From Anaeramoeba flamelloides (lineage: Eukaryota > Metamonada > Anaeramoebidae): DNA of 64,000 bases. Below, piece after piece: positions 36,248 to 48,989 of the stretch. The notes beneath the pieces are model-generated. The model searched no databases and was not told the origin of the DNA. It worked only from the letters and a program-made list of their open reading frames with translations. The stretch spans positions 1,803,001 to 1,867,000 of the forward strand of contig JANTQA010000016.1 in NCBI GenBank assembly GCA_027625915.1. The letters run 5' to 3'. How positions within the stretch are numbered: the first letter of the stretch is position 1; each line of letters starts with the position of its first letter. A program made the translations under genes and the position numbers.

Positions 36248-36789
36248 CTAAACCCCATTCCAAAAATTTGGACAAATCTAAAATCAAAAAGAGGAAAATA
36301 AAAATTCAATTTATTATATTTTTACAAACCTAATATAAAACCACATTTAAGTTACACAGTATTAAAGTTTTTATAAGTAATCATTTTCATCCAAATAAAA
36401 GAAAACAGTATAAAACTCAAAAATAAAACCTAAATAAGTGTGTCCAAAATAAGGAAACTAGCTGAACAAAAAATGTATTGGTAGATTTGTTGAAATTAAA
36501 CCAATAATTGTTGATCGATCAAATGATAAGAGACCATGGACCGTTTGTATGTTGATTTTTCAATTTAAGAAACTCAACAGTAACATTCTATCAACCATCT
36601 ATAAAAAATCCCAGATCTAACGAAAAAGATATACGTAACTGAAAAAAACGAAATGGAAACAAAAAACAAAAAAGACAAAAAATGAAATAGTTTGATAAAT
36701 CAAAATTTGTTCCAAATTGAATGTAAAGTATTGTATTAATATTCTTTCGATGTTTAAACTGTCCCCAAATTTTTGAATTAAGTTTATTT
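36248..36789. mobile_element. M1 element, copy e
   Basis: Inverse orientation of copy a with the best match of the family. TIRs TAAACCCCATTCCAAAAATT and the inverse of TAAACTTAATTCAAAAATTT. The internal motif, inverted, AAGTGTGTCCAAAATAAGG lies at about 36440, in the GGACAC form like its TIRs. Located 300 bp upstream of the SEC24 start. Confidence 0.75.
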
Positions 36790-37096
36790 TGATAAAAAAA
36801 AAAAACTATTTTATCAATATTCTCTTTTTTTTTATTGTTTATCATTACTAAAAAATAAAAGTGCAAATAATTTTTTAAATAAAATTTTTTGAGAATCTAC
36901 GATCACACGCCACTCAAACAAAATGTTCTTATCTCATCTCTCTCAAATTTTTATCATGTCTTATGCTGTAGCTACTTCCTTAAGAAAAAAAAATAAACAG
37001 ATTTCAATTTAACTGAATTTCATTTTTTTTCACAATTCATTTCATCAAATTTCAAGAAAAGTTTTATTTTGATAATTTAATATCTTCACCTTTTTA

Positions 37097-40000
37097 ATGA
37101 CTAGTTTAGGATATTCAACGAATTATTATAATGAAACAAATGAAACACTTCCACAATACCCACCAATTTCGCAAGATTTATTTGAATATCAAACAACAGG
37201 AAAATCGTTACCACCTCCAGCGTCAAGTAATTTTGTTGCAATTGATAATGGAAATTGCAGCCCACGATTTGTTCGATCAACGATGTATAGCATCCCTCAA
37301 AAACGTGCAATTCAACAAAAATGTCAGATCCCTTTTGCAATTGTTGTCGCACCTTTAGCAAAGCTTCATCAAAGAGAAAGTCCAATACCCTTAATTGATT
37401 GTGGAGAAAATGGGCCAATAAGGTGTGCAAAATGTGGTGGCTATATAAGCCCTTTCACAAGGTATCTAGATTACATTCCTGTTCTATTCCATATTCTGAG
37501 AGAAAAAGGAAAAAAAAAAGTAGATCAAAAGATTTCACAGTTTTTTCATCAAAAATTAAAGCAAATTGGACACGAGACCAAATAAATTCACACAGCTAAT
37601 TTAAAAAAAGAGATTAATAGATCACAGCCAAACAATTTGCTTTGTTTCCGTTCTTTTTTTTATTTTTTTATTTAATCTGAAATTGTTGTTTGTGCGCCGA
37701 TCGAATTAGGAATATTTTTATTCTTTTAACCAATTGGTAAAGCCTTCAAAAAAGTGTGACAAAAAAGGTTTCCAAAGTATCTATAAAATTGATGACAAAC
37801 TTTAGGGTACATGTTTTGCACACATTTATGAAAAACTTTTTTGGTCGCTTTTAGAAAACCAATAACCTTAGAAAAAGTGGTTTACTCAAAAAATTCCATT
37901 CCAAAGTGATACAAAAAAATCACTCTACTCACACAAAAGCCTCTAAGCCCTAGAATAAAATTCCTTTTCGTTTTTTTTTGTTCGGTTCCTTTTTTTGGAA
38001 GAGGAATCAAACAAAAAGGTAAGTATTCCTGTTCTTGGTAGCTATATCTTTTATTGTTCAAAAATATTTTTTTGTCCCCGATCTAATAATTTGAATAGAA
38101 TTCGATTTCCTAAAGAGCTTCTCATTGCTTTAGGATCTTGGGCGTATGTCGTTTGGGAAAAAGATTGTTGACTTTTACAATATTTCTTTTCTTTTGATTT
38201 TTAAAAGAATAACCTTACCAACTGTACCGTCTATGTTAAAAAATATTAAAGAATATAATAAGGCTTAAATAAAAAATTAAAAAAAAAGAAAAAAAAAAGC
38301 ACGACAATTAAATCTTGAAAAAGTAAATAAAGATTTTACTTGTCAATTTTCAAATGATCATGAAAGTTAACAACAAAATATTGTTAACCACCCATTTGCT
38401 CTGTGATTTAAATCTGATTTTAAAACTCCGAAATTGATATAAAAATTAAAGAAAATTGTCGATTATTGAGGTTAATTTTGGTTTCAATCACATTTAAAAA
38501 TCAGCAAAAATAAATGTATTTAATAGTTATTTACAAAAACATTAAAAGACCATGAGATCAAAAAACTCTCGTAACTTATTCTGATATTTCATAATCTTTT
38601 AAGTTCCACACTTTTTAATCAAGGATGAAATAGGATTTTCTTTTTTCTAAAAAATTATGCAAAATACGGAATAAATAAAAAGACAAAAGAACTTTGAAAA
38701 CTTTAATTAAATAATCAACACAACTACCCTAATAAAAATTTTAATGTGATAAATTTATATCACAAGTCCCAAGCTACAGCCATTCCAGCCCTACCGTGAA
38801 AATTTATAAGACCTAGAAATTGAGTTTTTATTCTGAAAATTTTGTCATGTATAATAAACAGAAAAATAGTCATTAAAGTTTACCATAAACCGTATAATTT
38901 ATAATATGAGAAAAAAAAAATTAATATTATCCCATTTTTAGATTTGACATAAACAAACAAATTCATAAAAAAAACTTACATTAATGCAGATCTTCAATTT
39001 ACAAAATTATAAAAATCACCCAGGTTTAAACAATTTAAAAGCAATGATCGAAAAATATATTCAAGTTTCTGTGATTTCTGTGATTTCTGTGATTTTCGTA
39101 ATTTAATTTTTGTATACGTTGATTACACACAAAAATTTTTCTCTTGTGATTAAATAGAAATTGAATTTTCTATGTTATAATTTATAGAAATTGAATTTTC
39201 TATTCCATAAAAATCAATTTTATAAGAGATAAGCAAAGCTACAAGTATTATAAAAATTTAGGGTAGGGTTAGAACAGCTGTATCACATCTATATCATAAT
39301 TCTTAGCATCTGTGATCTAAAAATTTATCACATGTGATACAAATTGAGAAGAAAAAAAAAATGTGTTAAGTGTCATATCCCATAGAAGCCGAACTGTGAT
39401 ATCTCATTTTTTATCCAAGTTGGCAAAATTTTGTTATGTGATAGGGCTGTGTCTCACTGTAATAGATAATTATTTTTATTAGGGTATATACCTTGATAAA
39501 ATTAATTAATTTTGAAATTGAAGTGAAATACTTCAAAATATTTTAATAAAGTAGATCAATTACAGCCGTTCTAAACATACCATGAAATTTGTCAGACATA
39601 GAAATTGACTTTTTTGTCTCCGTTATATACAAAAAAAAAATCTTATGTTATTCGCTTTCACATAATTTTATGGTTTGTGATCGGTTTTATTAATAAAATA
39701 TCTGATGTGACAACCTGAGAAAATATTCTTGATTGTTTATGAAATCAATTTAAAAATTCAAAACAAAGCTTCCAAAGATCGAAGATAAAGAATTTAATAA
39801 CCACTTTGAAATGATGCTTGCCTTTTGATTTTAAGGTATTTAGAAATTTAGGATCCACCAAAAACCTGAAAATTTTTCAAAATTATAGATCATTCAAGAA
39901 GCTTTGGAGTCAAAAATTCAAATTTTAATATTTTCTCTATGAGAAATTTTTGTTCTATTATAAAATTTAACGGTTTGTAATAGGCTATCACATAACCATA

Positions 40001-43000
40001 AAATCCTGTCATATAAAAAGGAAAGTGTGAGATAGAAAATGAATTTTTTGTTTATCATAGATTCCGCAGTAGGGTTGGAATGGCTTGACATAAAACCATT
40101 AACCATTTAATTATTTGAAATTTTGAATTCTTTAGAGATCTTATTGATTTTACTGTCAAACCTAAAATACGGAAATTTCAAAAAAACCATAAATATCATT
40201 TTTCTGGTCAATTGAAAATATTAGTAAATAGAGAAAAATATACTCCAATTTTACAGATAAATGATATTTCTGGGTTTTTGAAATTTCAGGTTTTTAAATT
40301 TGACAGTTATTAACCATTCCAGTCTAAAACCTTATTCGGGTATTTCAAAAATCAAAACTATTTCCAAATTGAATGAAATTGAAGTAGTGTTACCGTTCCT
40401 GAAAAAAATTATATAATGGATTTTAATTGTAAAATATTAAGTGAAAAGGAAAATTTTTTCAAATAAAATTCTACTACTTTTTTGCTGATCAATAAAGATA
40501 TATGAAAATAAAATTGCTCAAGTTAAATGCTACCTATTATTAAACACTTAAAACCAATTACACATTAAAAAAAAATTAGAGCAACAAAAAATCCAAAAAA
40601 TTCAATTTTACTAATGTGTACAATTCAAATTCAATTTTGAACTATTGAATATTCTTAAATTTTGGTTTCATTCATTTTTTTTTTTTATTGAAGAAGTGCA
40701 AATTAAAATCTAAATGTCCCCATACTTAAATTTCCTCAAAAGTAATTTAAGCGTAAAACCCTAGATTTGTAAATTGTTCAAGGAGATTAAATCATACCCA
40801 AATTTCCTTTATGGTTAAAAAGTATAAAACAAAAAATTTCAAAAAAGGAAAAAAAAAAAAGAAAAAAAAAAAAAGAAATTTTCACAAAATATTTTATATT
40901 TTCAACAGAAACCGGTGTTTTGGGACTCATTGTGGTTAATCAAGATTGACTTTTTGAGATTATTTATTACCAAGTGGGTTTTAAAAAATTACAAATACAC
41001 ATCAGAAATAAAATCATTTGTAACTTGAATATTTAGTAATATTTAGATTATATTGATTGATTGATTGAAGAAAGAAGAAAAAAAAAAAAGAAATTAAACT
41101 CACTTCCCAACCTCATATAACGAATAGTTTAATTTCCTATTTAGGTTTTAAAATTATTTTAGTTTTGATGATGTGTATTCTCATTAGCACAGAAAAAAAA
41201 GGGTTGTGTTTTTTAGTCTATAGTTGCTTCGCTTTCAATTAAATTTATTTTCTAAAAAAAAATAAAACAAATTATTTTCCATATTTGATCCAATTCACAA
41301 GAAAAGCAAGCTAAATTCGCTCCTCTTTTAGCCAGTCTTTAAATTATTTTGATTTTAAAATGAAAAAAAATAATAAAACATCCAAAATATTTATATTTTT
41401 TTCCAATTTTCAGACTCAGATACTGGAGGGTTAGTGAACTCAAATAATAGATTGAGGGTTGAGTTGAGCTGTATTATAATTTATGCTTAGGTGTTTATTT
41501 TCATTAAAACAAAATTTTAAAAAATACATTGTCTCCGTATATTAAGGTATCTTTATATTGAAAATGTTTACCGAAATCTAATTATATGGATTGAATCTTG
41601 AAATAAATTAAGAAATGTTGATTGGATATGTAATAAATTATATGAAATTTTTCACTTTCAAAATATAATAAAAATCTATAGATGGGCAAAAAATGGGAAA
41701 GTGTGGATATGCCAACTTTGTGGGAATACTAATAAATGCCCTAATGAATATTATGAAAGTCTAGATTCCAATAATCAGCGATTAGATCAAAATATTAAAA
41801 AGGAATTGCATTGCGGTACGGTTGATTTCATTGCACCTCAAAAAATTGTCAATTCAATAATCCAGCCATTCCATTATCTTTTTGTTCTTGATGTTTCAAA
41901 AACAGCAATTGGAAGCGGTATTTTCCAACAGGCAATTAAAACTATTAAAAAAACTCTCGAATATTTTCCTCAGCAATCAAAAATTGGATTTGTTACGTTT
42001 GATCAAATTATTCATTTTTATGATTTTTCTTCTGGAATCACCTCACCTCAAATGTTAGATATTGAAGATATTGAAAATGCATTTGCTCCAATTAATTCGA
42101 ATTCGTTGGTTAATATCAAAGAAAATAGAGAGGAGATCGATATCTTTTTGGATTCTCTTTTAAAACTTTTCATCAATTCAAAAATTTCAACAACTGCATA
42201 TGGCGCAGCTATTAAGGCAGCAAGTAGGGTTTTAGTAAGTATTTTTTTTTTCTTTACTTTTCTTCAATTACTTTAAAATTTTTAAACTTTGAACGAACAA
42301 AATTCCTATCAATTTATAGAGTGAATTAATTCTTAAGAGAATGGCCAGATTCACTCGATTCAAAAAAAACCCTCGAATTCCAAGTTAATTATTTCTCAAG
42401 TTAGGGTTAATATAATGTTGGTTTATTAAATAGAAAAAAAAATATATGAAAATTAATAATTTTGGTTAAAATAGAATAATTAACAGAAATATTTGTATTC
42501 GTTTATATAATTTAATAATAATGAATTCAAGAATTATTTAAAATAAAAAAATAATTTGTACACAATGAAATAAAATTGAAATTTAATTAAAATAGAACAA
42601 TTTCATTAGAGGTGAAAATTCCTATCAATTAATTCTTTTTTTGTAATTGTCTAAATAATCCAAAAATATTAGTTAAAATATACCAACAATTTTAGGTGAT
42701 CTCTCTATTTTTTAGGTAAATTAATTACCCATTCCAACTCTATCGTGAAAATTTATAAAACATAGAAATTGATTTTCTATTATAAAATTTTGTCATGTGT
42801 GATAAATAGTAAAATGTTATAAAAGTTTATCATAAACTGGAAAATTTATAATAGAAGAAAAAAAAATTATATTATCCAATTTTTTGGTTTTTGACATTGT
42901 CAAACAAATTTAATAAAAAAAACTTATAATAATTCAGATCTTCAGTTTCCAAAATTGAAAAAATCACAGGTTTCAACAATTTAAAAGCAATGATCTAAAA

Positions 43001-46000
43001 GACTTTCAAGTTTCTGTGATTTTTGTGATTTATTTTCTTTTGTAATTACTTTGTTTTAAATTCAATTAATTATCTTAGGTATTACAAAAAAAAAAATTAT
43101 CTTATGATTAAACAGAAATTGAAAATCTAAACTTATGAAATAATAGAAATTGAATTTTCTATTCCATAAAAGAAAATTTAAAAGAGACAGTCAATTTACT
43201 TGTATTATAAATTTTTAGGGTGTGTGTTGGAATCACTATACTATTTCTTTGGAAATCTAAAATAAAAATTTTAAATTTAATATGGATCATTCAATTTTTA
43301 TAAAATCCTTATTATTAAGGAGATTTTTGGCAAAAATATTTATTTTCTCAAAATTATCATTTTTTTTGAGAGATTTTTATTATTATTATTTTAAAAATTA
43401 GTTTCTGAACACCTACTTTTGACAAAATCAATTATTTAGATATTCTTTCAAAATATTTTCTATTTACCTTTAATCCTTTATGGTTGCTAAAAATGTTTAA
43501 AGAAGAGAAAATAATTGTAAAAAAAAAATAATTTCAAATAGTCCATAAATCTTTTAATTGTAGATTTATTTGTCTATAATTATTCCTGAATTTTTTTTAA
43601 AATCTAAATGAGATTGTTCTCATTTCTAATTTGGAAATTAGTAATAGATTGATTTGAAATAATATTTCATTAAAATTCGGAAAATCAATTTTTATGTTGT
43701 TTCATTGGGCAAAATTCTAGAAAAATATAAACTATTTATTAAAACCAAAATCACTTAAAATACAAACACCAACTTCAAGAAAAAAAAAAAACTATTTTTT
43801 TTTTTTTTTGTAATCAATGTAAACTATTTAATAAAGGAGGAAAGTAATTTTAAGTGTATTTTATTTTTGAGTTTTTTTCTTTGATGCTTGGTGTAGGTAT
43901 AGCAACATTTGATAGAAACATTTGAATCCAAAATCAATTGTTTTTATTTCCAACTTCTTAAAGCCCTAATTCATTATATTTTTACTTTTTTGAAATTATT
44001 TTCCATTTTTTCTGTTTCTTTTTTTATCTTTTTCTTTTATCTCATCTAAAAGAAAATGGGAGTAATTGAATCTATAAACTATTCATCAAAAAACATGTTT
44101 AATAAATTTTTACAAAAAAAAAAAAATGAGTTATATAATATTCTAATGGACTTTTTACTCAACAACTGATTTTCATTTTTTTTTTTTTTGGTAGAATTTT
44201 TCACTTTTAAATCACAACAAAAAAATCTTCAACTTGGCATAAATTGTTTTTGATCAGTCGAAAATTTAAATTTAAATCGACAAAATTGAGAAATAAAAAC
44301 CATTTTTTTGAATAGGAATTCAATTGTAAAAAAAATTTCAAAAGATCACAAAATATTATTTTTTAATTACCAGTCAAAACAAAAAATTTGTCACAAAAAA
44401 TTTTTTTTTAAGGTTGGAAAAATGAAAATCAATAAGTTGCTAAAGCACTTTACATTTGAGTTCTAAATTGGACAAAATTTCTTTTCAAAAATCGATTTTT
44501 TCATTTCAATAAAATAATTTTTTTTTTAATCTTTTTGCCGAAAATTTCCTAATGTATTCATAATTTTAAAGTTAAACTTGGTGTATTTTCAAAAATAATT
44601 ACTCAAGATTTTTTATATTAATAAATATTTGCCGAATTTAAAATAATAATAATAATCACCATTATCAGTTTGGAAAGTTAGTTTAAATAGGTTTTGAATA
44701 ATCATCATGAAATACTTTTATTTTAGTTTTTTGAATTTTTAAAGATATTTTTATCAAATTTCTGCTCATTCATACGTAAAATGAAGATAACAAGAATAAT
44801 TTTTTAATAATGTGTTTAATATTAAAGAAGTATAATAAATTATTTTTCCAAAAAAATGTGTAATTTTTTTATTCATTTCAAATAATATTCTCTCCCTTAA
44901 TTTCAATTATTATTCTTTTTGAAAGTATTCTTATTCATCAACTAGAAATATAAAATTCAGAGATGTGTCAATACTGATGAAATCGGTCCATTATGGTTTG
45001 TATTTCAAAATATATTCATCAAAAATTACTAAAAAATGAAAAAAAAAAATAGCACTTTTTTTTTGGAGAAAACAATACACGGCCGATTTCGGTAAAAAAT
45101 CACAATATGATAAGCACCCAAAGGATTTTTTAAATAATAAAATATTGTTATAAGTTTTCCATTCTTTTAGGGATTTTGTTGAGATTAATACTATTAGGAA
45201 AACAATTTTTTAGGATCAAAAAGAAAATAGTAACCGCCAATTGTCATCCTTAAAAAATAATCAAATAAAATTTGGATAAGAAATTTTCATATCTTATAGT
45301 AAAAGAATGTCTTACGTAAACAAATTGGGTTATTATTAGGGATCAATAAATTATGAAAATAATAATTTTCTATATTTAAATAGTTATATCAGGATTGAAT
45401 CTCATAAAAGCATTTTCAAATAAATTTACCACACTTTTTTGGAAATAACTTACTTTTTTTCTTGGAAGTGGTGTGCTTTGTATTATTCATTTTAAAAATT
45501 GTCAATTCTGATCACAAAGATGATGATTTATGGATCAATGGTTTGAAGAAAACAATTGACAGTTTTGATTTTTTGTTTAAATTAAAGAAAGATTCAAGTT
45601 TTGTTGGCGGAAATTATGTTAATAGTAAACAGTGTTGATTAGCAATAATCCAAGACGGTATTGGTATTATTGTTTGTAATATATTTAAAAAGAAATTCTG
45701 GTACTACATTGGTTGTGTTGCAAATGTGGTACATGTTTTCACAGAGACTTTCTTGCTCGCGTTCATTTCCTCAAAATGCAATTTATTTAAAATAAAGAGA
45801 AACTTGAAAAATTAATTTTTAATTTTTTTTTTTTGATTGAACTTTTTATTATTATTCTAATCGACCAACGGGTTTATTAGAGTGTATATAGTTTATTCGT
45901 AGTTGTATTTTTTACAAGTGTGGGGGGAGTAATTTTTTCCAAAATGTTTGAATTATATCTGGAATGGGATATGTTTCATATTTTTTAAAAATTTTGTTTA

Positions 46001-47645
46001 TGAAATATTTATGTTGAACTAAAGTAAATTTAGGATGTGCTAAATTCTTCAACATTTTTAAAAATAAAAAACAAAAATACAAAAAATTAATACAAACAAA
46101 ATTAAAAACAAAAATAAAAATAAAATAAAAAAATATAAACCAAAAATAAAATAAAAATAAAAATAGGAAGAAACTGGTGGTAAAATCATTAGTTTCTATT
46201 GTTCAATACCATTCAAAGGTGAAGGGTCACTTCAGGTTCGAGATAATGATAAATTATATGGAACCAATGAAGAAAGTAAACTATTAGCTCCACAAAATAA
46301 ATATTATATCAATCTAGGAGAATGGTGTGCAGAGCATAAAATTAGTATTGATTGTTATTGTTTTCGAAAATCTTATTTGGATATTGCTAGTACTAGATCG
46401 CTTTCAGATTTAACAGGGGGTACAATTTATTATTATAATACATTTGATCCAAAAATTAATTTTACAGTTATAAATAAAGATAATGAAAATGAAAATGAAA
46501 ATGGGATGAATGGTTCTATTAGCAATAAAGATAATGAAAAATTATTTCAAGATTTAAGAAATAATATAGTGCAAATGGCTGGAATGAATTGTTCGATGAA
46601 GTTAAGAACTTCAAAGGGTATTAAGATAAAAGAAGCAATTGGGCATGTATTTAATAAAAAACTAGAAATATTTTATGCTTCATTTTTAAAGCCTAATGAT
46701 ACTGTTACATTTTATTTGGAACAGAGCCAAAATTTGAAATCAAATTCAAATGTCAATTTACAATTTGCCATGTTATATCTTAACGATAAAAATCAAACCT
46801 TAATTAGGGTAATCAATCTATCTTTACCAACGACAAATAATTTTAATGAAATTTATAATAATATAGAAAAAGATACCATATTTAATATAGTTGCCAAAAA
46901 AGCTGTGATAAAATTATCAAATAATAAAAAAATATCAATTATTAAAAAGGAAATGAGTGAACAAATAAAAATAATATTGAAAAATTATTTTAAAAATTGT
47001 AAAGTGAACTATAAAAATAATAATTTAAAATTGCCAATTATTTTTCAACAATTTCCTTTATTGCTATTGGGATTACTTAAATCGAAATTATTCCGAACTA
47101 ATAATTTTATTAATTCGGATGAAAAAAGCTTTTTATCGCATTACATCGCAGGGTTATCAATTGAATTGTCAATTCCATTTATTTATCCCAAGATGTATTC
47201 CATCAGCCAATTGGCAGAACATGAAGGTATACAATCCGAAGAACATTTAAAAACTATTCTGCCGCCGATTGAAAGGTTAAACCTCAAATGTTTAAATCCT
47301 CAAAATATTTTATTGCTCGATAATGGAATTGAACTACAGTTATGGGTTGGGAAGCAGGCAATACAGGCGGTCTATAATTCACTTTATGGTATGCAATATG
47401 CTAAAAATTTAGATTTAAATAAATACACAATGCCAAATTTAGAAAATCAATATTCAATTAGAGTAAAGCAAATCATAAATCAAATTAGTCAAAATCGTTC
47501 ATTTTCCCCATTATTATCTGTCTTTATAAATCAAGATAATCTTGAAAATAGTGATTTCTTATACAATTTAATTGAATCTCAATTTGATAATTCGGTTTCC
47601 TATAAAGACTTTTTTAGTGATATCACTGATACGGTTTTAAATTGA
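37097..47645 (+). CDS. COPII coat cargo adaptor SEC24
   Basis: Three exons, 37097-37461, 41682-42234 and 46167-47645, give 798 residues; phases match and an in-frame stop precedes the ATG. SEC24 pairs with SEC23, binds cargo export signals and builds the inner COPII coat at ER exit sites. The sequence shows SPRFVRSTMYSIPQ (55-68), then a zinc finger C110-x2-C113 and C132-x2-C135. The trunk has LFVLDVS (188-194) and IGFVTFD (223-229), and EETGGKIISFYCSIP opens exon 3. STRSLSDLTGG and YPKMYSISQL are typical, and the C-terminal gelsolin-like part is LLLDNGIELQLWVG (689-702). The N-terminal Pro/Gln region is much shorter than in animals or yeast (about 50 residues before the core), hence 798 rather than about 930-1100. 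SEC23 is excluded by sequence in the trunk and the gelsolin tail. Intron 1 (4220 nt) splits the zinc finger; introns 1 and 2 (3932 nt) carry several MITEs. Confidence 0.95.
37950..38268 (+). other. Possible cryptic exon pair inside SEC24 intron 1
   Basis: A perfect donor (AAAAAG|GTAAGTATT, 38018/38019) and acceptor (TTGCTTTAG|GATC, 38133/38134) bound a 115-nt intron-like segment. Frames are open on both sides; downstream it codes DLGRMSFGKKIVDFYNISF and continues 44 codons to TAA at 38266. No ATG precedes it. It may be an alternative exon, relic of a nested gene, or chance. It is not needed for the SEC24 protein, whose exons 1 and 2 join directly. Confidence 0.3.
38775..39281. mobile_element. 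F-family TIR element, copy 1
   Basis: TIRs CAGCCATTCCAGCCCTACC and the inverse of CAGCTGTTCTAACCCTACCC, flanked by TA on both sides: a Tc1/mariner-type target duplication. It contains three direct TTTCTGTGA units near 39070. About 507 bp, non-coding, in SEC24 intron 1. Flanking ATCACA/TGTGAT motifs at 38750 and 39283 suggest it landed in another repeat. Confidence 0.8.
39561..40086. mobile_element. F-family TIR element, copy 2 (subfamily B)
   Basis: The left tip TACAGCCGTTCTAAACATAC and right inverse tip CAAGCCATTCCAACCCTACT share the outer TIR with copy 1, but the interior is different and matches 50378-50805 instead (GAAATGATGCTTGCCTTTTG, CTCTATGAGAAATTTT, TAATAGGCTATCA). In SEC24 intron 1, 280 bp after copy 1. 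Confidence 0.7.
40087..41681. other. Rest of SEC24 intron 1
   Basis: AT-rich intron sequence ending in the acceptor CTATAG before exon 2. I see no further element. A small inverted repeat around 40150-40310 (AAATTTCAAAAAACC / inverse) is present. Confidence 0.4.
42726..43240. mobile_element. F-family TIR element, copy 3
   Basis: Same orientation and interior as copy 1: TACCCATTCCAACTCTATCG, GTGAAAATTTATAA, AATTTAAAAGCAATGATC, TTTCTGTGATTTTTGTG, AAATTGAATTTTCTATTCC. Ends TTGGAATCACTATA. It lies in SEC24 intron 2 about 490 bp after exon 2. Confidence 0.75.
43290..43640. repeat. Dispersed repeat C, copy 2
   Basis: Partner of 8480-8885 in SEC24 intron 2. It ends with TTTGTCTATAATTATTCCTG and AATCTAAATGAGAT. 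No terminal structure recognised. Confidence 0.5.
43880..44720. repeat. Dispersed repeat D, copy 2
   Basis: Partner of 10890-11560, with shared TTTGAAATTATTTTCCATTT, AAAATTTCAAAAGATCACAA and TTTGAGTTCTAAATTG blocks. This copy is longer through A/T-tract expansion. In SEC24 intron 2. Confidence 0.5.
45505..45830 (+). pseudogene. Decayed coding fragment in SEC24 intron 2, possibly transposase
   Basis: A patch of higher GC with long open frames on the plus strand: LWINGLKKTIDSFDFLFKL, and, in a shifted frame, WLCCKCGTCFHRDFLARVHF. The W-x-C, spaced Cys and A-R-V-H are reminiscent of the FLYWCH zinc finger found in MULE-type DNA transposases, but the match is weak and spread over frames. No TIRs located. 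Could be an unrelated relic. Confidence 0.25.
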
Positions 47646-47918
47646 TCAATTGATCAGGTTTGATGTTTTTATATTTATCAATTTTTCATAATCAGGTGTA
47701 TTTTTTTATTTTTATTTTATTTTATTTATTTTTTTTTAAAAACAAAATATCTTTTATAAACTTTAAATAAATATAAATCCAATATCTAATTTAAAATTAC
47801 TAAAAAAATAAAAATAAAAGTTAAATCAAATAATAGAAATAAAAATATCAAAATACTTTAATATTTTATAAATTTAGTTGTCTTTGTTTGCTTTAGATTT
47901 TTACTTTAATATTGAAAA
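47646..47918. other. SEC24 downstream region
   Basis: Presumed 3' UTR and terminator of SEC24. No specific element. Confidence 0.4.
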
Positions 47919-48318
47919 ATAAACTATAATTCCAAAAATTTTGAGAACAGTTCAAAGAATTGCATTCCTACTATTCCATTCAATTTGAGAAATAATTTTG
48001 AAAATATTTTATTTTTTGTCTTTTTTGTTTTGTGTTCGGTTCATTTTTTTCAATTACATAATCTGTTTCGTTTGATCAAAATTTTTTTTAAATTATTGAT
48101 ATTGGTTTAAAGTTGAGTTCTTTTAAATAGAATACAAATAATAATTAGCCGATGGAATCTAACAGTTTGATCAATCAATAATTTTTAATCAAATTTACCA
48201 ATACGTTTTGTTGTTCTATCTTCAATATTTTGAACACGCTATTTGGTTGTTTTAATCTACAAATAACTACTTTTTGAAATTTTGACAAAATTGATTACTT
48301 GGTTGACATTTTAAACAA
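47919..48318. mobile_element. M1 element, copy f, right end missing
   Basis: Begins TAAACTATAATTCCAAAAAT and follows copy a through TAATCTGTTTCGTTTGATC, TTTGATCAATCAATAATT and the internal motif CAATATTTTGAACACGC near 48228. The alignment stops at about 48318, where B-family sequence begins, so one element has been inserted or joined here. Confidence 0.65.
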
Positions 48319-48535
48319 ACAATCTAGACTTCATTTAAAAAACTGTGACTAACTTGGAATAATAAATTGAAAAGTAAAATATTTTCATTTATATTCAAGA
48401 ACAATGAATCATTATATCTTAATAATAATTGACTTTAAATTGTTCCAAATATATTAAAATCTGATATTTTAAATTTAGCAATAATTAAATCAAAAAAGAA
48501 AAAAAAAGTTGAATAATAATTTTTGAAAAATAGCG
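48319..48535. mobile_element. B-family fragment, copy 4
   Basis: Starts CATTTAAAAAACTGTGACTA and matches 8889-9100 through AATAATAAATTGAAAAGTAA, CAAGAACAATGAATCATTA and AATAATTTTTGAAAAATAG (internal motif). Truncated after that. Confidence 0.6.
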
Positions 48536-48989
48536 TATTGTAGAACTTGTGTTACATAATTTGTTTTATATAAAAAAATTTGATTAAAATTTTTACTATT
48601 ACCAAAGTACTATAAAATTTTAATGATTAGTTGAAAATATTTTTTTCTTAAAGATTCATTTTACAAAGTATGTTCAAAAATTTGTTCTGCAAATATATAA
48701 AAAAATATAAACAGAAGCTATTCAGCTGTTTTGCTGGACTGTTTTAGAAAGTTTTTTATCCGATTCTTTTACAGTTGCTTAAATTTTTATAATTTGAAAT
48801 TAATCCAAATTTGAATCCGAAAATTTATCTAAGATTGATTGGTTGGTTGGGGGGGGGTAGTAATTATCGAAATTTTATTCAAAGAAAAGTATAAAAAAAA
48901 ATTTTAATAAAAATATATCCGTAATTATATAAAAAATGAGAACTTTTTAAAAGTGTTTTTTTTTTTTTTTTTTTTGGAGAGGGGGGGAT

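Noticed and set aside
36591-36866. 91-codon minus-strand frame
   Set aside because: Crosses the right end of M1 copy e; no other M1 copy has the frame, so it is chance.
41701-42276. Start of a separate gene at 41701
   Set aside because: The frame begins in mid-domain (second half of the SEC24 zinc finger) and is joined in phase to exon 1; it is SEC24 exon 2.
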